A stretch of DNA of 64,000 nucleotides from Tetranychus cinnabarinus. Lineage: Eukaryota > Arthropoda > Arachnida > Trombidiformes > Tetranychidae. The notes under the pieces were generated by a model, which was given only the letters and a program-made list of their open reading frames with translations, was not told the origin of the DNA and searched no databases. The DNA lies in contig WHVY01000001.1 in the NCBI GenBank assembly GCA_022266195.1, forward strand, positions 620,001 to 684,000, read 5' to 3'. The position numbers and the translations under genes were made by a program. This document shows, one piece after another, positions 27,905-37,779 of this stretch. Each line of letters opens with the position of its first letter. The stretch's first letter is position 1.

Positions 27905-28385
27905 ATTATGTTATAGCTCGTAATAAAATCTAATGTTTGGTCAAAAATGATGATTGTAAATGGTATCTTTCCCGAAATATTGAGGCTCAAAGTTTTTAGA
28001 ACAATGGCCAAAATCAAGAGAACTGTTGATTAATTGAAAAAATCGTTCTGTCCTTTATGCGTACCAACAATTTTTAGAGCCAAATAATAAGTTTCAGCTC
28101 TCTAACTCTTACATTCGCAATAAGCGGTCGGTTTAACTAGAAATCGAACTTATCTGTTTTATTTTGAAAAGAAAATGTTATTTCTCGAAATAAGTACATT
28201 TTCTGGTTTGTCATCAAAAGTTGCATTATAATAATGAGTTTCAAGAAATAATCTGCTTCCATAGCTGAACAAAAGGCGATCGAAGTTTCAACTTTGACCT
28301 CGATTTTCCAGAAAAATTTCCATCGAATGAATGATTTGATAGTACCAATGAACTCAGTTTTTATGTGCCTACAAACCCACCAAAT
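27905..28385 (-). repeat. Dispersed repeat, copy B (right arm of the inverted pair)
   Basis: Inverted relative to copy A, separated from it by about 180 bp of unrelated AT-rich sequence. Landmarks shared in reverse complement include the runs around GAGAACTGTTGATT, GTACCAACAATTTTTAGAGCC and CTCAGTTTTTATGTG. The outermost end of copy A beyond 27,240 is not clearly matched, so this copy looks truncated. Confidence 0.8.
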
Positions 28386-28559
28386 CTCGACTCACAACTC
28401 AAATGTTCGAGCCTTTTGCAGCATTCTTTGCATTACATTTGCAGCTTTAACCAGAAAATTGGTTTGTATACCGAGATATGGGTTAATATGAGTTTGTTTT
28501 GTTTAATAAGTTGTTGCTTACGCATTTAAAACCCGAATATCATGATCCAAATGGTGCAA

Positions 28560-29110
28560 TGAAAAGTAATTGACTTGAATTGTATTAATAATTAGCTAAA
28601 AATCGAATTGGTGCAAGAATGGCGCTTGTAGGTGATGCCATTCTCGAAATATTGAGTCTCAAAGTTTTAGGACCAATGGCCAAAATCAAGAGAACTGTTG
28701 AAAAATGAAATAAAGAATTCCATCCATGATGTCCATCAAAACTTTTTAAGGATGAACAATAAGTTTCAGTGCTCTAACTCTTAAGGTGATAGAAAATGGT
28801 CGTTTTAACTGAAAGTCGAACTAATCTGCCTTACAGAAAAAGGAAAGTTTTGTGCATCAAAGCAGAGGCATTTTCTGATTTAACATCAAAAGTTACATCA
28901 GTAAAATGAGTTCCTTAGAAAAATCTGCTTCCACAATTGGACAAAAAGCAATCGAAGTTTCAATTTTGAACTCGATTTTCTCGAGAACTATTGGTCATAG
29001 AAATTTATGAATAGCGTAATGGACTCAGTTTTTATGTTCGCACAAAGACACAGAGTCTGTATTTGAGAGAAATTTATTTCTACTCGTTTTTGCCCATTTG
29101 TGCTAAAATG
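28560..29110 (-). repeat. Dispersed repeat, copy C
   Basis: Same orientation as copy B and in near-tandem with it. Shared blocks include GGCCAAAATCAAGAGAACTG, the TAAGTTTCAG region, AATCGAAGTTTCAA and CTCAGTTTTTATGT. It retains the outer end (TTTTTGCCCATTTGTGC) that copy B lacks. Divergence from A and B is visible, about one base in five by eye. Confidence 0.75.
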
Positions 29111-29119
29111 TGACAATTG

Positions 29120-29820
29120 TGTCTTTTTATTAGTATTTTTAATAGTAACAAACTGAAAGACTGGTTTAGACTCAACACTGAATTATGAACTCTACTGTAA
29201 CGTCTTTCCCCGGCCACAAAATATCTTTCTTTCTGGTGTAGTCTGAATAGATTTCTGTAAAATTTGCAAATTAAAATTCTTCTAACTGCTATTGTAAAAA
29301 GTCATAAACTCTAAGCCGAATCAATAATAAGATCTAAAAAATTCCGTCATGTCATTTCTCATGTCATTGCTAAACTGAGCGGATTCTAAAAGAAAGAATT
29401 GCAAAGCAGGAAAACTTTAACTTGATTGAAATTGAGTCGATTAATAATTGTGCAAATCTTGAATGGATGCAATCAGAATAATGTCTATGATCGAAGTCTA
29501 AACTTGGTAATCTTAGATGTTCATATCAATCAATATTGAACCAGACTAATAAATGATTGCAATTTAAGCACAAGCACAAGGCCATTTTTTACGCAATCGT
29601 TTCTAGACAACAGACGATCCAACGAATATCATTCGATATAGAATGTCTAATGCTATAACCATTCAGATATTCTGATTATGGGGAATTGCGACATGACATC
29701 ATAAATGTTGATCAATACTTTGATGATACAATTAATAGAATAGTGAGCAATAAAATTTATATCAAAATGCGCCGTAATTCATAATAGCTTGTATTAATTA
29801 GTTTACTTGTACGAGTACGA
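29120..29820. other. Spacer upstream of ML copy 2
   Basis: AT-rich, no gene. The last part before 29,820 carries weak similarity to the upstream regions of the other ML copies. Confidence 0.4.
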
Positions 29821-29823
29821 GCT

Positions 29824-29920
29824 AAACACGGTGAATCTACGCAATCACGCAATCAAGATCACAAGAGTACTCTTAACCGTATAAAAGAGGAATCATTTTT
29901 TCTATTGACACAGACACTGA
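29824..29920 (+). promoter_or_regulatory. Core promoter block of ML gene copy 2
   Basis: AACACGGTGAATC, then CAATCAAGATCAC, then TATAAAAG at 29,880-29,887, then CTATTGACACAGACACTGAA as the probable initiator. Same order and spacing as at copies 3 and 5. The upstream T-rich block is not clear here. Confidence 0.75.
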
Positions 29921-29981
29921 ACCAGTTCAACATTGATTACTTAACTTTCCTCAAGTTTCAAATTAACATCAAAAATCAAAA

Positions 29982-30658
29982 ATGATCCGAACAATTGCCA
30001 TCGTCGCTTTATTCCTTGCCTATGCTCAAGCTCGAAACATAACCTTTAGCAACTGCTGTAAGTTAATTTACTTTTCAGTGTAAACCTAATAATTTAATAC
30101 AAAATGATTTCTTGTGTTTCTTTCCTATCAACAGCACCAAACGGAAAAATCAACTTCGTCAATGTCATCCCTTGTGAAGCTGAACCATGCACCTTTAAAA
30201 CTGGAGATGAGGTCCATCTAAATGGTCAATACAAAACCAGTAAGTTTGAAATCAATTTTAACCAGAAAAGTTTCTCATAGAAAACATTTAATCAATGATT
30301 CCATATTAAACTCATTAGGCATTGCTGCATCCAAACCCACTTTAAAGGCTGAGATCAAATTTGATGGTGAATGGGTTGAGTATCCTGAGGTTGATTCCGA
30401 TGCTTGCAAATACACTAACTGTCCCATCGAAGCTAATGTTGCCTATCCATACGTTCTTGATACAAATGTTATTGATTGGCCTGAATCAGTAAGTTAATCA
30501 TCTAAGAATATCACAATTTGTATTTGATCATAATTTTAATTTCCTTTTCTTGTTTCTCTGTTTAGTTTGCCACTGAAATGCGATTCCGTTTGTTCGCCGA
30601 TGATGGAAAAACTGAGCTTATCTGTGGTTCAAACGCTATCGTTGTAGTTAAAGCATAA
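29982..30658 (+). CDS. Secreted ML-domain protein, copy 2
   Basis: Paralogue of copy 1 with the same gene structure: exons 29,982-30,057, 30,135-30,239, 30,319-30,488 and 30,566-30,658; phases 1, 1, 0; 147 aa. Exons 1 to 3 have exactly the lengths of copy 1 (76, 105 and 170 nt); exon 4 is 93 nt, as in copies 3 and 5. Signal peptide (ending AYAQA), sequon RNIT, six cysteines (FSNC, IPCEAEPC, DACKYTNC, LICG). The start context AAAAATG is the same as in the sister genes. AATAAA at 30,698-30,703. Most similar to copy 3 (both have SKPTLK at the start of exon 3 and TELICG in exon 4). Expected to bind a hydrophobic ligand outside the cell; ligand unknown. Confidence 0.93.
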
Positions 30659-30709
30659 ATAGAACATTTCTTGAATTCAATTTTTTGATGATTTCCTAAT
30701 AAACTAAAC

Positions 30710-31760
30710 GACTATTAATTGCAATCATTGTTTCTCCATTTTATTTGAAATTAACTAATTATTACACTTTAAAATCGCTAATTATTATGTCATCAATGAA
30801 ATTTGTTGCATAGAATAACAAAAATGATTAAATTAACAGAAACGAAAGTCATATTCTTTAGATTTAATGTCAGCTATTTAATGATACAATTTCGTGCGCT
30901 TTGTATAAAACCAAGATGATCGTGCAATCAGAGGGTGAATTTGATTTAACTGAACATTGAATTTTAACAGTTTAAGCAAATAGATTAACCATATTATGGT
31001 AAGAAATTAGAGATCATGAGATTTGTAAAGTGAAATATGCAATTTAATAATATCTTGAAGTTTATTTGACCATTTATTGATTATTTATGGCATCGTAAAT
31101 TGGTAAATAAAAGTTTAATTAGTCAACATTATTAATAGCATTAATCTTTGGTCTGCATCCAACAAGAAGGGTGCAAGAATTGTTCAAATAACTCCGAAAC
31201 GATTTAAATGATGAGTCAATGAGATTCAACGATCAGTGTGATTCGCAAATGAAGACGAAAAACACCATTTATTGTCTATTGATGCACATAGACCAATGGA
31301 TGACCAATGATGCTCATTAAACCTAAGTGTTCTATGATGAATGGCTTCTACTGTTCTCAGACTTTTTCGTGTGTAGATAATAATTGGAACTTTAGTCTTA
31401 TTAGAGTTAGTGCTAATGAGGGATCCGTCACAACTGGTGAATCGATATCAAGATTTCAATATTCAAAATGCTCTTCTATGGGGATTTGCATTCGTTTTAC
31501 AAGATGCATCCAATGAATGATCTTATTTTGCAATAAAAAGTACGTCCCTGTTTCAACGTCTTACAAATGAAGAAATCAGCTTACAAATCACAGCAGAAAA
31601 CGCAAAATTTTCTATAAAAAGGTGAAAAATGCCGAAATCAAAAAGGTGGCATCTACTTCCATTATACTAGTCTTAAACAAGGCCTAATGTATCGATTGAA
31701 ACTATTGAAAGCTCGATATCGATTCACCATTTGTGAGGATTCTCTCGTCAGCTAATTCAA
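30710..31760. other. Spacer between ML copies 2 and 3
   Basis: AT-rich intergenic DNA. No exon with ML-domain features is hidden here; no other gene recognised. Confidence 0.5.
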
Positions 31761-31764
31761 CTAT

Positions 31765-32035
31765 TTCAAGGATAAGCATCTTGCATCTTGAAATTCATTG
31801 AGATGAAATAAAAAGTATCTGATCAGAGCATCGGGTTAAACCAAAGCAATAAATGTTGAATAAAATTATTGATTGGAGTTGAAGCGACTGATATTAGCAG
31901 CAATAATATGAGTTGAAGTCGTTTCCAGTCTACAGTCAAAATACAAATGATATTTGATTTTGACCTCCAAATCTATTCAATACAAACTATTGAGATTATA
32001 CAAAATTGCAACATTTAACGCTATTGCAGTTTCTA
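31765..32035 (+). repeat. Duplicated upstream segment (partner at 34,018-34,290)
   Basis: Near-identical blocks with the segment upstream of copy 4, including TTGATTGGAGTTGAAGCGAC, GATATTAGCAGCAATAAT and CGTTTCCAGTC. It indicates that the ML duplication unit included several hundred bases of 5' flank. Confidence 0.85.
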
Positions 32036-32127
32036 ATGAATGAAATTGTTATAATTGCATAAGTCATGATAGCATTTATTAGTTTAATTGAGAGATGGAT
32101 TGAACATGGAAATGATGAACATTTCAA

Positions 32128-32250
32128 TTTAATAGTTTTATTGAGAATCAGTTAACACGGTGAATCTATGTAATTACACAATCAAGATCACAGAAGTACT
32201 GTTGGCCGTATAAAAGGAGACTCAGTTTTTCGATTAACACAGACATTGAA
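32128..32250 (+). promoter_or_regulatory. Core promoter block of ML gene copy 3
   Basis: TTAATAGTTTTATTGAGAA, then GTTAACACGGTGAATC, then CAATCAAGATCAC, then TATAAAAG at 32,209-32,216, then TCGATTAACACAGACATTGA. All elements of the shared layout are present. Confidence 0.78.
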
Positions 32251-32310
32251 TCAGTTCTACATTGATCACTTAACTTTATTCAAGTTTCAATCCAACATCA
32301 AAAATCAAAA

Positions 32311-32974
32311 ATGATCCGAACCATCGTCGTCTTCGCTTTATTCCTTGCCTATGCCCAGGCTCGAAATGTATCCTTTACCAATTGCTGTAAGTGTTGAACA
32401 TATAACTTTATTTATAAAATAAAATTGATTTCTTGTATTTCTTTCTTGTTGACAGCTCCAAACGGAAAAATCAACTTCGTTAACGTCATTCCTTGTGAAA
32501 CTGAGCCATGCAACTTTAAAACAGGAGAAGAAGTCCATTTGAATGGTGAATTTGTCAGTAGTAAGTAAAATACAACCTGTTAATCAGAACAGAATAGTAT
32601 CTTCTCAGATCTAATCAATGGGTCATTTCATTTCTAACTAGCTTTGAGTTCATCTAAACCAACCTTAAAGTCTGAGCTCAAAATGGGTGACGATTGGATC
32701 GCTTATGCTGATGTTCATAACGATGCATGTGAATACACCAACTGTCCCATTGTAGCTAATGTTCCCTATCGATTCGCTCTCAACACAGAAGTCTTTGATT
32801 GGCCCAGATCAGTAAGTCCACTATCAGAATACCTCAAATTTGATCATGATATTAATTGCTTTTCCTTCCTCTTCTGTTTAGTTTGAAACTGAAATGCGAT
32901 TCCGAGCGATCGGTGATGATGGAACCACTGAACTTATTTGTGGTAAAACCACTATTGGCGTAACTAAAGCTTAA
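32311..32974 (+). CDS. Secreted ML-domain protein, copy 3
   Basis: Exons 32,311-32,386, 32,456-32,560, 32,642-32,811 and 32,882-32,974; phases 1, 1, 0; 147 aa. Signal peptide MIRTIVVFALFLAYAQA, then the sequon RNVS. Six cysteines: FTNC, IPCETEPC, DACEYTNC and LICG. Exon lengths are identical to copy 2, and sequence is closest to that copy; the two probably arose from the most recent duplication. An acidic stretch (MGDDW) replaces the FDGEW of copy 2 in exon 3, which may change the mouth of the lipid pocket. AATAAA at 33,006-33,011. Confidence 0.93.
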
Positions 32975-33341
32975 ATAGATCATTTTATGTTTCCAATTTT
33001 TTCCTAATAAACTTATTGATTATTGATTGCAAACATTGTTTACTTCGTTCATTTTCTTCAAAACCAGTAAATACAAAATTAATATGTTTATGCCATCATG
33101 AAATTAAGGAATGCAATTTGTTACAAAGAATAGCAAAGGTGATAGAAATACACCAAAAAACATTGAGAGACGTGAAACTTAGAAGTGCAAGAGCGAGTGA
33201 AAGACTTTGACGAGATTCATTCAGTGTTTTCGTGCGTTTCAAGAAACAAAAAAGACTTTACTTTTACTTTATTCTTATAAAACACTTCTTGTAAAATCTT
33301 TGGCCCTTCAAGCATCTTCTTTAATCTCTTCAACTTCAATC

Positions 33342-33443
33342 ATGAAAGTTACTCTTGTAAAGATGAGAATAACATTCATTTTGGTTGCTTTTTGTATGCA
33401 CTTTGTCTTGGTCATTTCCTTGTTGACTAGTTCATTACAATAA
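33342..33443 (+). CDS. Possible small hydrophobic peptide (33 codons), unrecognised
   Basis: A 33-codon frame beginning MKVTLVKMRITFILVAF and almost entirely made of a signal-peptide-like or membrane segment. It has a TATA-like box (TATAAAAC at 33,276-33,283) 66 bases upstream and an AATC before the ATG. There is no donor site at its end and no mature region, so it could be a short membrane peptide, the first exon of something lost, or chance. Low confidence. Confidence 0.2.
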   Translation: MKVTLVKMRITFILVAFCMHFVLVISLLTSSLQ

Positions 33444-33449
33444 GTCTGC

Positions 33450-34015
33450 GTGGACTTACAATTTGAATAAAATCGAAGCAAACACATTGCACGAAAAGTT
33501 AGAGACATTAGCTGGACGTTAGAGTTTTACAGTTCTAATGAGTAGATTCTCAGAGCGAATCAGTTATGATTACGAATTATATGTTAGGCAGATAGATAGA
33601 AGATAATTGTTCGTTTAGTATTTGGCAGTGGGATACTGAGGGCTCAATGAAATGCTAGAAAGTGCATTTTCTAGCATTTAATCTAGCAAAGTGTAGAAAG
33701 TGCATTTTGAAAATTGCCTAAGTTTTGCTGTTGATCCAGCCTTTTAAGTGAGTAGATTGGATAGGTTTTACAAGCTGATTCTATTGTTCTTCAATCTGTT
33801 CGGATTTCAGCCTCTCGACTCAGCTAAAATCATTCAAAGAGTTTATTGAGATTTCTTTGTGATCACAAAAGGTTCACAACAGGTTTAATTGCATTTTGAG
33901 AGAATAATTTGGACACCTTGACGCAGAAGTGCCATTGCTAACAACATATCCAGTGTGTTGATACAAATAGGCTCTTTAGTCTTATAAGTAATCAATTAGT
34001 ACCCAGCTAATTTAA
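33450..34015. other. Spacer between ML copies 3 and 4
   Basis: No gene recognised. A short internal duplication of AGTGCATTTT and CTAGCA-type words occurs near 33,660-33,710. Confidence 0.4.
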
Positions 34016-34017
34016 TG

Positions 34018-34290
34018 GTTTCAAGGATAAGCTTATCATTTGCATCTTGAAATTCATTGAGTTGAGATGAAATGAAAAGAGTATCGGAATAAGCCCAATA
34101 AATGTTGAATCAAATTATTGATTGGAGTTGAAGCGACTGATATTAGCAGCAATAATACGAGTTGAATTCGTTTCCAGTCAACAGTTAATATACAAATGAT
34201 ATTTAATTTGGACTTGCAAATCTATAAAATAAACCCTTTGAGATTATGCAAAATTGCAGCATTTAATAAATGTTATTACAGTTGTTTTGA
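34018..34290 (+). repeat. Duplicated upstream segment (partner at 31,765-32,035)
   Basis: Matches the 5' flank of copy 3 over about 270 bp with few substitutions and small gaps. A weaker relative containing CGTTTCCAGTCAACAGTT lies near 36,546, upstream of copy 5. Confidence 0.85.
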
Positions 34291-34420
34291 AGTGAAGATG
34301 TTACAATTACGAAGATAGGAAGACAATAAAAATAATAACATCAAAGTACGCTGTAAGATATGATAATTGCAACAGTTTATTTTATTATTATATATTTGAA
34401 CCAGTAATGGGCTGGATAAA

Positions 34421-34495
34421 GTCAATTTACGCAAATATACAATCAAGATGACAATTGTGATCATCTTATAAAAACTAATTTCAATAGAGACATTT
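34421..34495 (+). promoter_or_regulatory. Diverged core promoter of ML gene copy 4
   Basis: Keeps the CAATCAAGATGAC word and a TATA box (TATAAAAA at 34,467-34,474), but the AACACGG-GAATC block and the GACACAGACATTGAA initiator are weak or missing (only AGAGACATT remains). It may be regulated differently from the other copies. Confidence 0.6.
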
Positions 34496-34561
34496 AATTC
34501 ACTTTACCATTGATCATCTCTACTTAACATTATTAGAGTTTCAATATTAAACAAAATCAAA

Positions 34562-35216
34562 ATGATCCGAAGCATCATCGCCTTAACTTTGTTCATCGCT
34601 TATGTTCAAGCAAGAAACACCACCTTCACAAACTGCTGTAAGTTGATTCACTTTTGTTGTGTCAGTTTCACTCGTTTAATGCCATTGATTTTTTGTATTT
34701 ATTTCAATCAACAGCGGAAAAGGGTGTTATTAAATTCGTCAATGTCGAGCCTTGTGATTCAGATCCATGCACCTTCACATCAGGACAAGAAGTGCACCTT
34801 AATGGTGTATTAGTTAGTCGTAAGTATTTTTGTAATAATTTTTGTGATGAACGTTTGGTTAATGATTCCTTTATGACCTGATTAGCTGCAGCCTCAAATA
34901 GTCCCCAGTTGAAAGTTACAGTTAAAGTAGCTGGCATTTACTTCAACTATCCCGGTGTTTCGTCGGATGCATGCGATTACCTCACTTGTCCACTTGAGGC
35001 CGATGTCGATACTCCATTTGCCCTTAGTTTAAAAGTACTTTCTTTGCCTCTTCCAGTAAGTTGAATAGCTCATAACATCCAATTCATTTTCTTGAGAACA
35101 TTTCTAATCGACTTTTCCTTTTCTCTATTCAGCTTGAAACACAAATCCGATTCCAACTTCTTGACTCTGATGGATCAGAACTCAACTGTGGTGAAACTAC
35201 TGTTAGAGTAGAGTAG
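34562..35216 (+). CDS. Secreted ML-domain protein, copy 4
   Basis: Exons 34,562-34,637, 34,715-34,819, 34,886-35,055 and 35,133-35,216; phases 1, 1, 0; 144 aa. Signal peptide MIRSIIALTLFIAYVQA, sequon RNTT, cysteines FTNC, EPCDSDPC, DACDYLTC and LNCG. Shares the 84-nt last exon with copy 1 and the DSDGS motif near the C-terminus, so copies 1 and 4 form a subgroup. Two overlapping AATAAA signals at 35,277-35,286. Its promoter has diverged from the shared layout. Confidence 0.92.
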
Positions 35217-35289
35217 TTACTGAAATGTAACTTCAATCGAGAATTCTGTGAATTCGTCTTTTCATTATGTTATCTTAATAAATAAATTT

Positions 35290-35955
35290 GTTAATTATTG
35301 GCTGCAATCTTTGTTTCTCATTTTATTCGGAACCTTCAAATCAAACTATCGCTAAAGCTTGTACAGTAGGACTCGGTGAAGTTTAATTTGAACGAATCAT
35401 AAAAAGTGTTGTATTGTGACTTCCTATTTACATATTTACAGATATTATTTTCAGATTCCCTTAATGGATCATTTAGACAGTTCGCAAATCCAAGTTTTTG
35501 ATACTAACTGATCAGATTGAGCCATTTGATCATTGTGAATGTGGAGAACCTTGTAAAGGACGAAAATTCATTGAACATTCATTGTTCTAATAGTTCAATT
35601 GCGTTAGTGCTTAAAGTGAAGTTGCATATTCGGTTGCTCAATAGCTCGAATCAAACATTTTTCAGAAAATAAGCAAATTCATCAAAACCAGCATTGATTC
35701 TCAGAATATTTCATGCATCTAGCTCAGGCTTTTACTATTCTTTTGGCCTTTGTCCACTAGAGACAATTTACAGGTTGTCTCAGAGTATTCTTATATTTCT
35801 GGCAATATTTTCCCTGCAATATTACAGAAACATGTCATTTTTTGTCAAAACAAGCGAGAGTTGCAATAAAATAAAAAATTTAAAAATATGTTTTAATAGA
35901 AACAAGTGATGCTTTGTTGGTTGTAGGTGTGTAAAAATGAGTCCATCTGTTCAAT
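35290..35955. other. Spacer between ML copy 4 and the dispersed repeat
   Basis: No gene recognised; AT-rich DNA. Confidence 0.4.
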
Positions 35956-35959
35956 AAAA

Positions 35960-36290
35960 AAATACATCGATACTCTTTGAGAAAATCTTCTTCTTTCGCT
36001 CATCTGAGGCACCATATTCCCCAGAACTCTTTGCATGGAAGACAAAGTTTTACCTGCACTCTTAACTCAACCGTAAACTATGAACCTGAATACCAATAAG
36101 AGCTTTTGACCCAAACTCAATAGTTTAAAATACGGATTCTGAACTTTTCCCTCATCGGTATCTATGTGAATTTCTCAGAGATTTGAACTGAGGTGAGACT
36201 TCTTGTTTTTCATCTGGATGTAGTCCAATCATAGCATTAACGATGTGTAAAAATTTCTAATAGAATCTGTTCAGTTTGGCCACAATTGTA
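35960..36290 (+). repeat. Dispersed repeat, copy related to 15,860-16,150
   Basis: Collinear blocks with the 15.9-16.1 kb copy: ATACGGATTCTG, AATTTCTCAG, GGATGTAGT with AATCAT, and GTTTGGCCACAAT. Located between ML copies 4 and 5, in a cluster that also carries the other repeat family. Confidence 0.65.
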
Positions 36291-36740
36291 AATAAATAGA
36301 TAAAGATGCATAGTGAATCGACAGAAATATTCATCTTTGCTCATTACATGTACAATGTTACAAATCAAATCACCACTTCAAATTAAGATCACTTATATGA
36401 AAAAGTTGTAAGTATAATGAAACTGTAGAAGGTGGCGCTTTGAATAAATAAGTGTTTCATCTAAATATCGGCCTCGACACGAGTAATAAATATTGCCTAA
36501 TAGCTGATTGGATATATCAATTTGGTCAACTCTTTTCGGTTGCAATCGTTTCCAGTCAACAGTTCAATTTGAAAATTTCTAATCTTAAATCACTCAGATA
36601 TTCAGACTTGAATGACATAGTAATATACAATTATATAAATTCCTCTCTTGCAACCAGTATATTATGACCATGAAAATAGCAGAGCAATAAACATAAATGC
36701 TGAGTAGCGTTGTAAATCATAATAATCAGAACAATTTCTA

Positions 36741-36895
36741 TTTAATAGTTTTATTAAGAACGAGGTAAACACGATGGATCGATTGGGAAATAAGTTGAAC
36801 ACGGGGAATCCACACAGTTACAGCATCAAGATCACAATGGTACTGTTGGCCTTATAAAAGAGGTCTCATTGTGTCGATTGACACAGACATTGAAA
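36741..36895 (+). promoter_or_regulatory. Core promoter block of ML gene copy 5
   Basis: TTTAATAGTTTTATTAAGAA, then a doubled AACACG block (near 36,767 and 36,797, the second reading GTTGAACACGGGGAATC), then ATCAAGATCAC, TATAAAAG at 36,853-36,860, and TCGATTGACACAGACATTGA. The fullest form of the shared layout. Confidence 0.78.
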
Positions 36896-36948
36896 CCGTT
36901 CAAAATTGATCATCTTAACATTTTTCAAGCTTCAGTCTAGTATCAAAC

Positions 36949-37636
36949 ATGATCCGAACCATCGCCATCTTTGCTTTGTTCATTGCTTATGTTCAAGCAA
37001 GAAACACTTCCTTCACCAATTGTGGTAAGTTTATTTATTTTATTAGTGTTGACCAGATAATTTATTTCTTCAATTCAATTTATTTCATGTATTTCTTTCC
37101 TTTCAACAGGACAAGAAGGAACCATCTTATGGGTTAATGTAGTCCCTTGTAACTCTGACCCATGCACCTTCAAACCAGATGAGATAGTTAACATTAATGG
37201 TCAACTCATTAGCAGTAAGTAATATTCAATCTAACAATATCTAATATATTATATGAACATTAACCTATCAATGATTACATTATTAACTCATTAGATGTTG
37301 CTATATCCAGTCCAATTTTAAGAACTCAAGTTAAGGACTCGGATGATTCTTGGGTTGATTATCCTAATGTTGATACTGATGCATGTAAATACACCGACTG
37401 TCCTATTGAAGCTAATGTTGCCACTTCATTCGCCCTTAGTTTGAAAACCTTTGCATGGCCACCACCAGTAAGTTAACTCACAGTTTGTTCAATTGGCCAC
37501 TTCGGAAATATCTTTGATTAACCTTTCTTTCTTCTTTGTTTAGATGTTAACCCAAATCCGATTCCAAGTTTTCAACTCTGATGGAACCAACGAGCTTGTC
37601 TGTGGCGCAACTACCATTAAAATCAAACATGATTAA
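36949..37636 (+). CDS. Secreted ML-domain protein, copy 5
   Basis: Exons 36,949-37,024, 37,110-37,214, 37,295-37,467 and 37,544-37,636; phases 1, 1, 0; 148 aa. Signal peptide MIRTIAIFALFIAYVQA, sequon RNTS, cysteines FTNC, VPCNSDPC, DACKYTDC and LVCG. Exon 3 is one codon longer than in the sisters (KDSDDSW), and the residue after the first cysteine is Gly instead of Ser because exon 1 ends in G. AATAAA at 37,772-37,777, further from the stop than in the other copies. It is the last member of the array; no sixth copy follows. Confidence 0.93.
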
Positions 37637-37779
37637 GTTCAAATTGAAATATAACTTTGTTTATCTAATATCTTGACCCAATATCTTGACCAATTCCAAT
37701 ACCCGTTAAATTATAATAGAAACCTTTGAACTAGACTTTGAACTAGTCGTTGTGTTGTCATGAAATTAAGAAATAAAAT

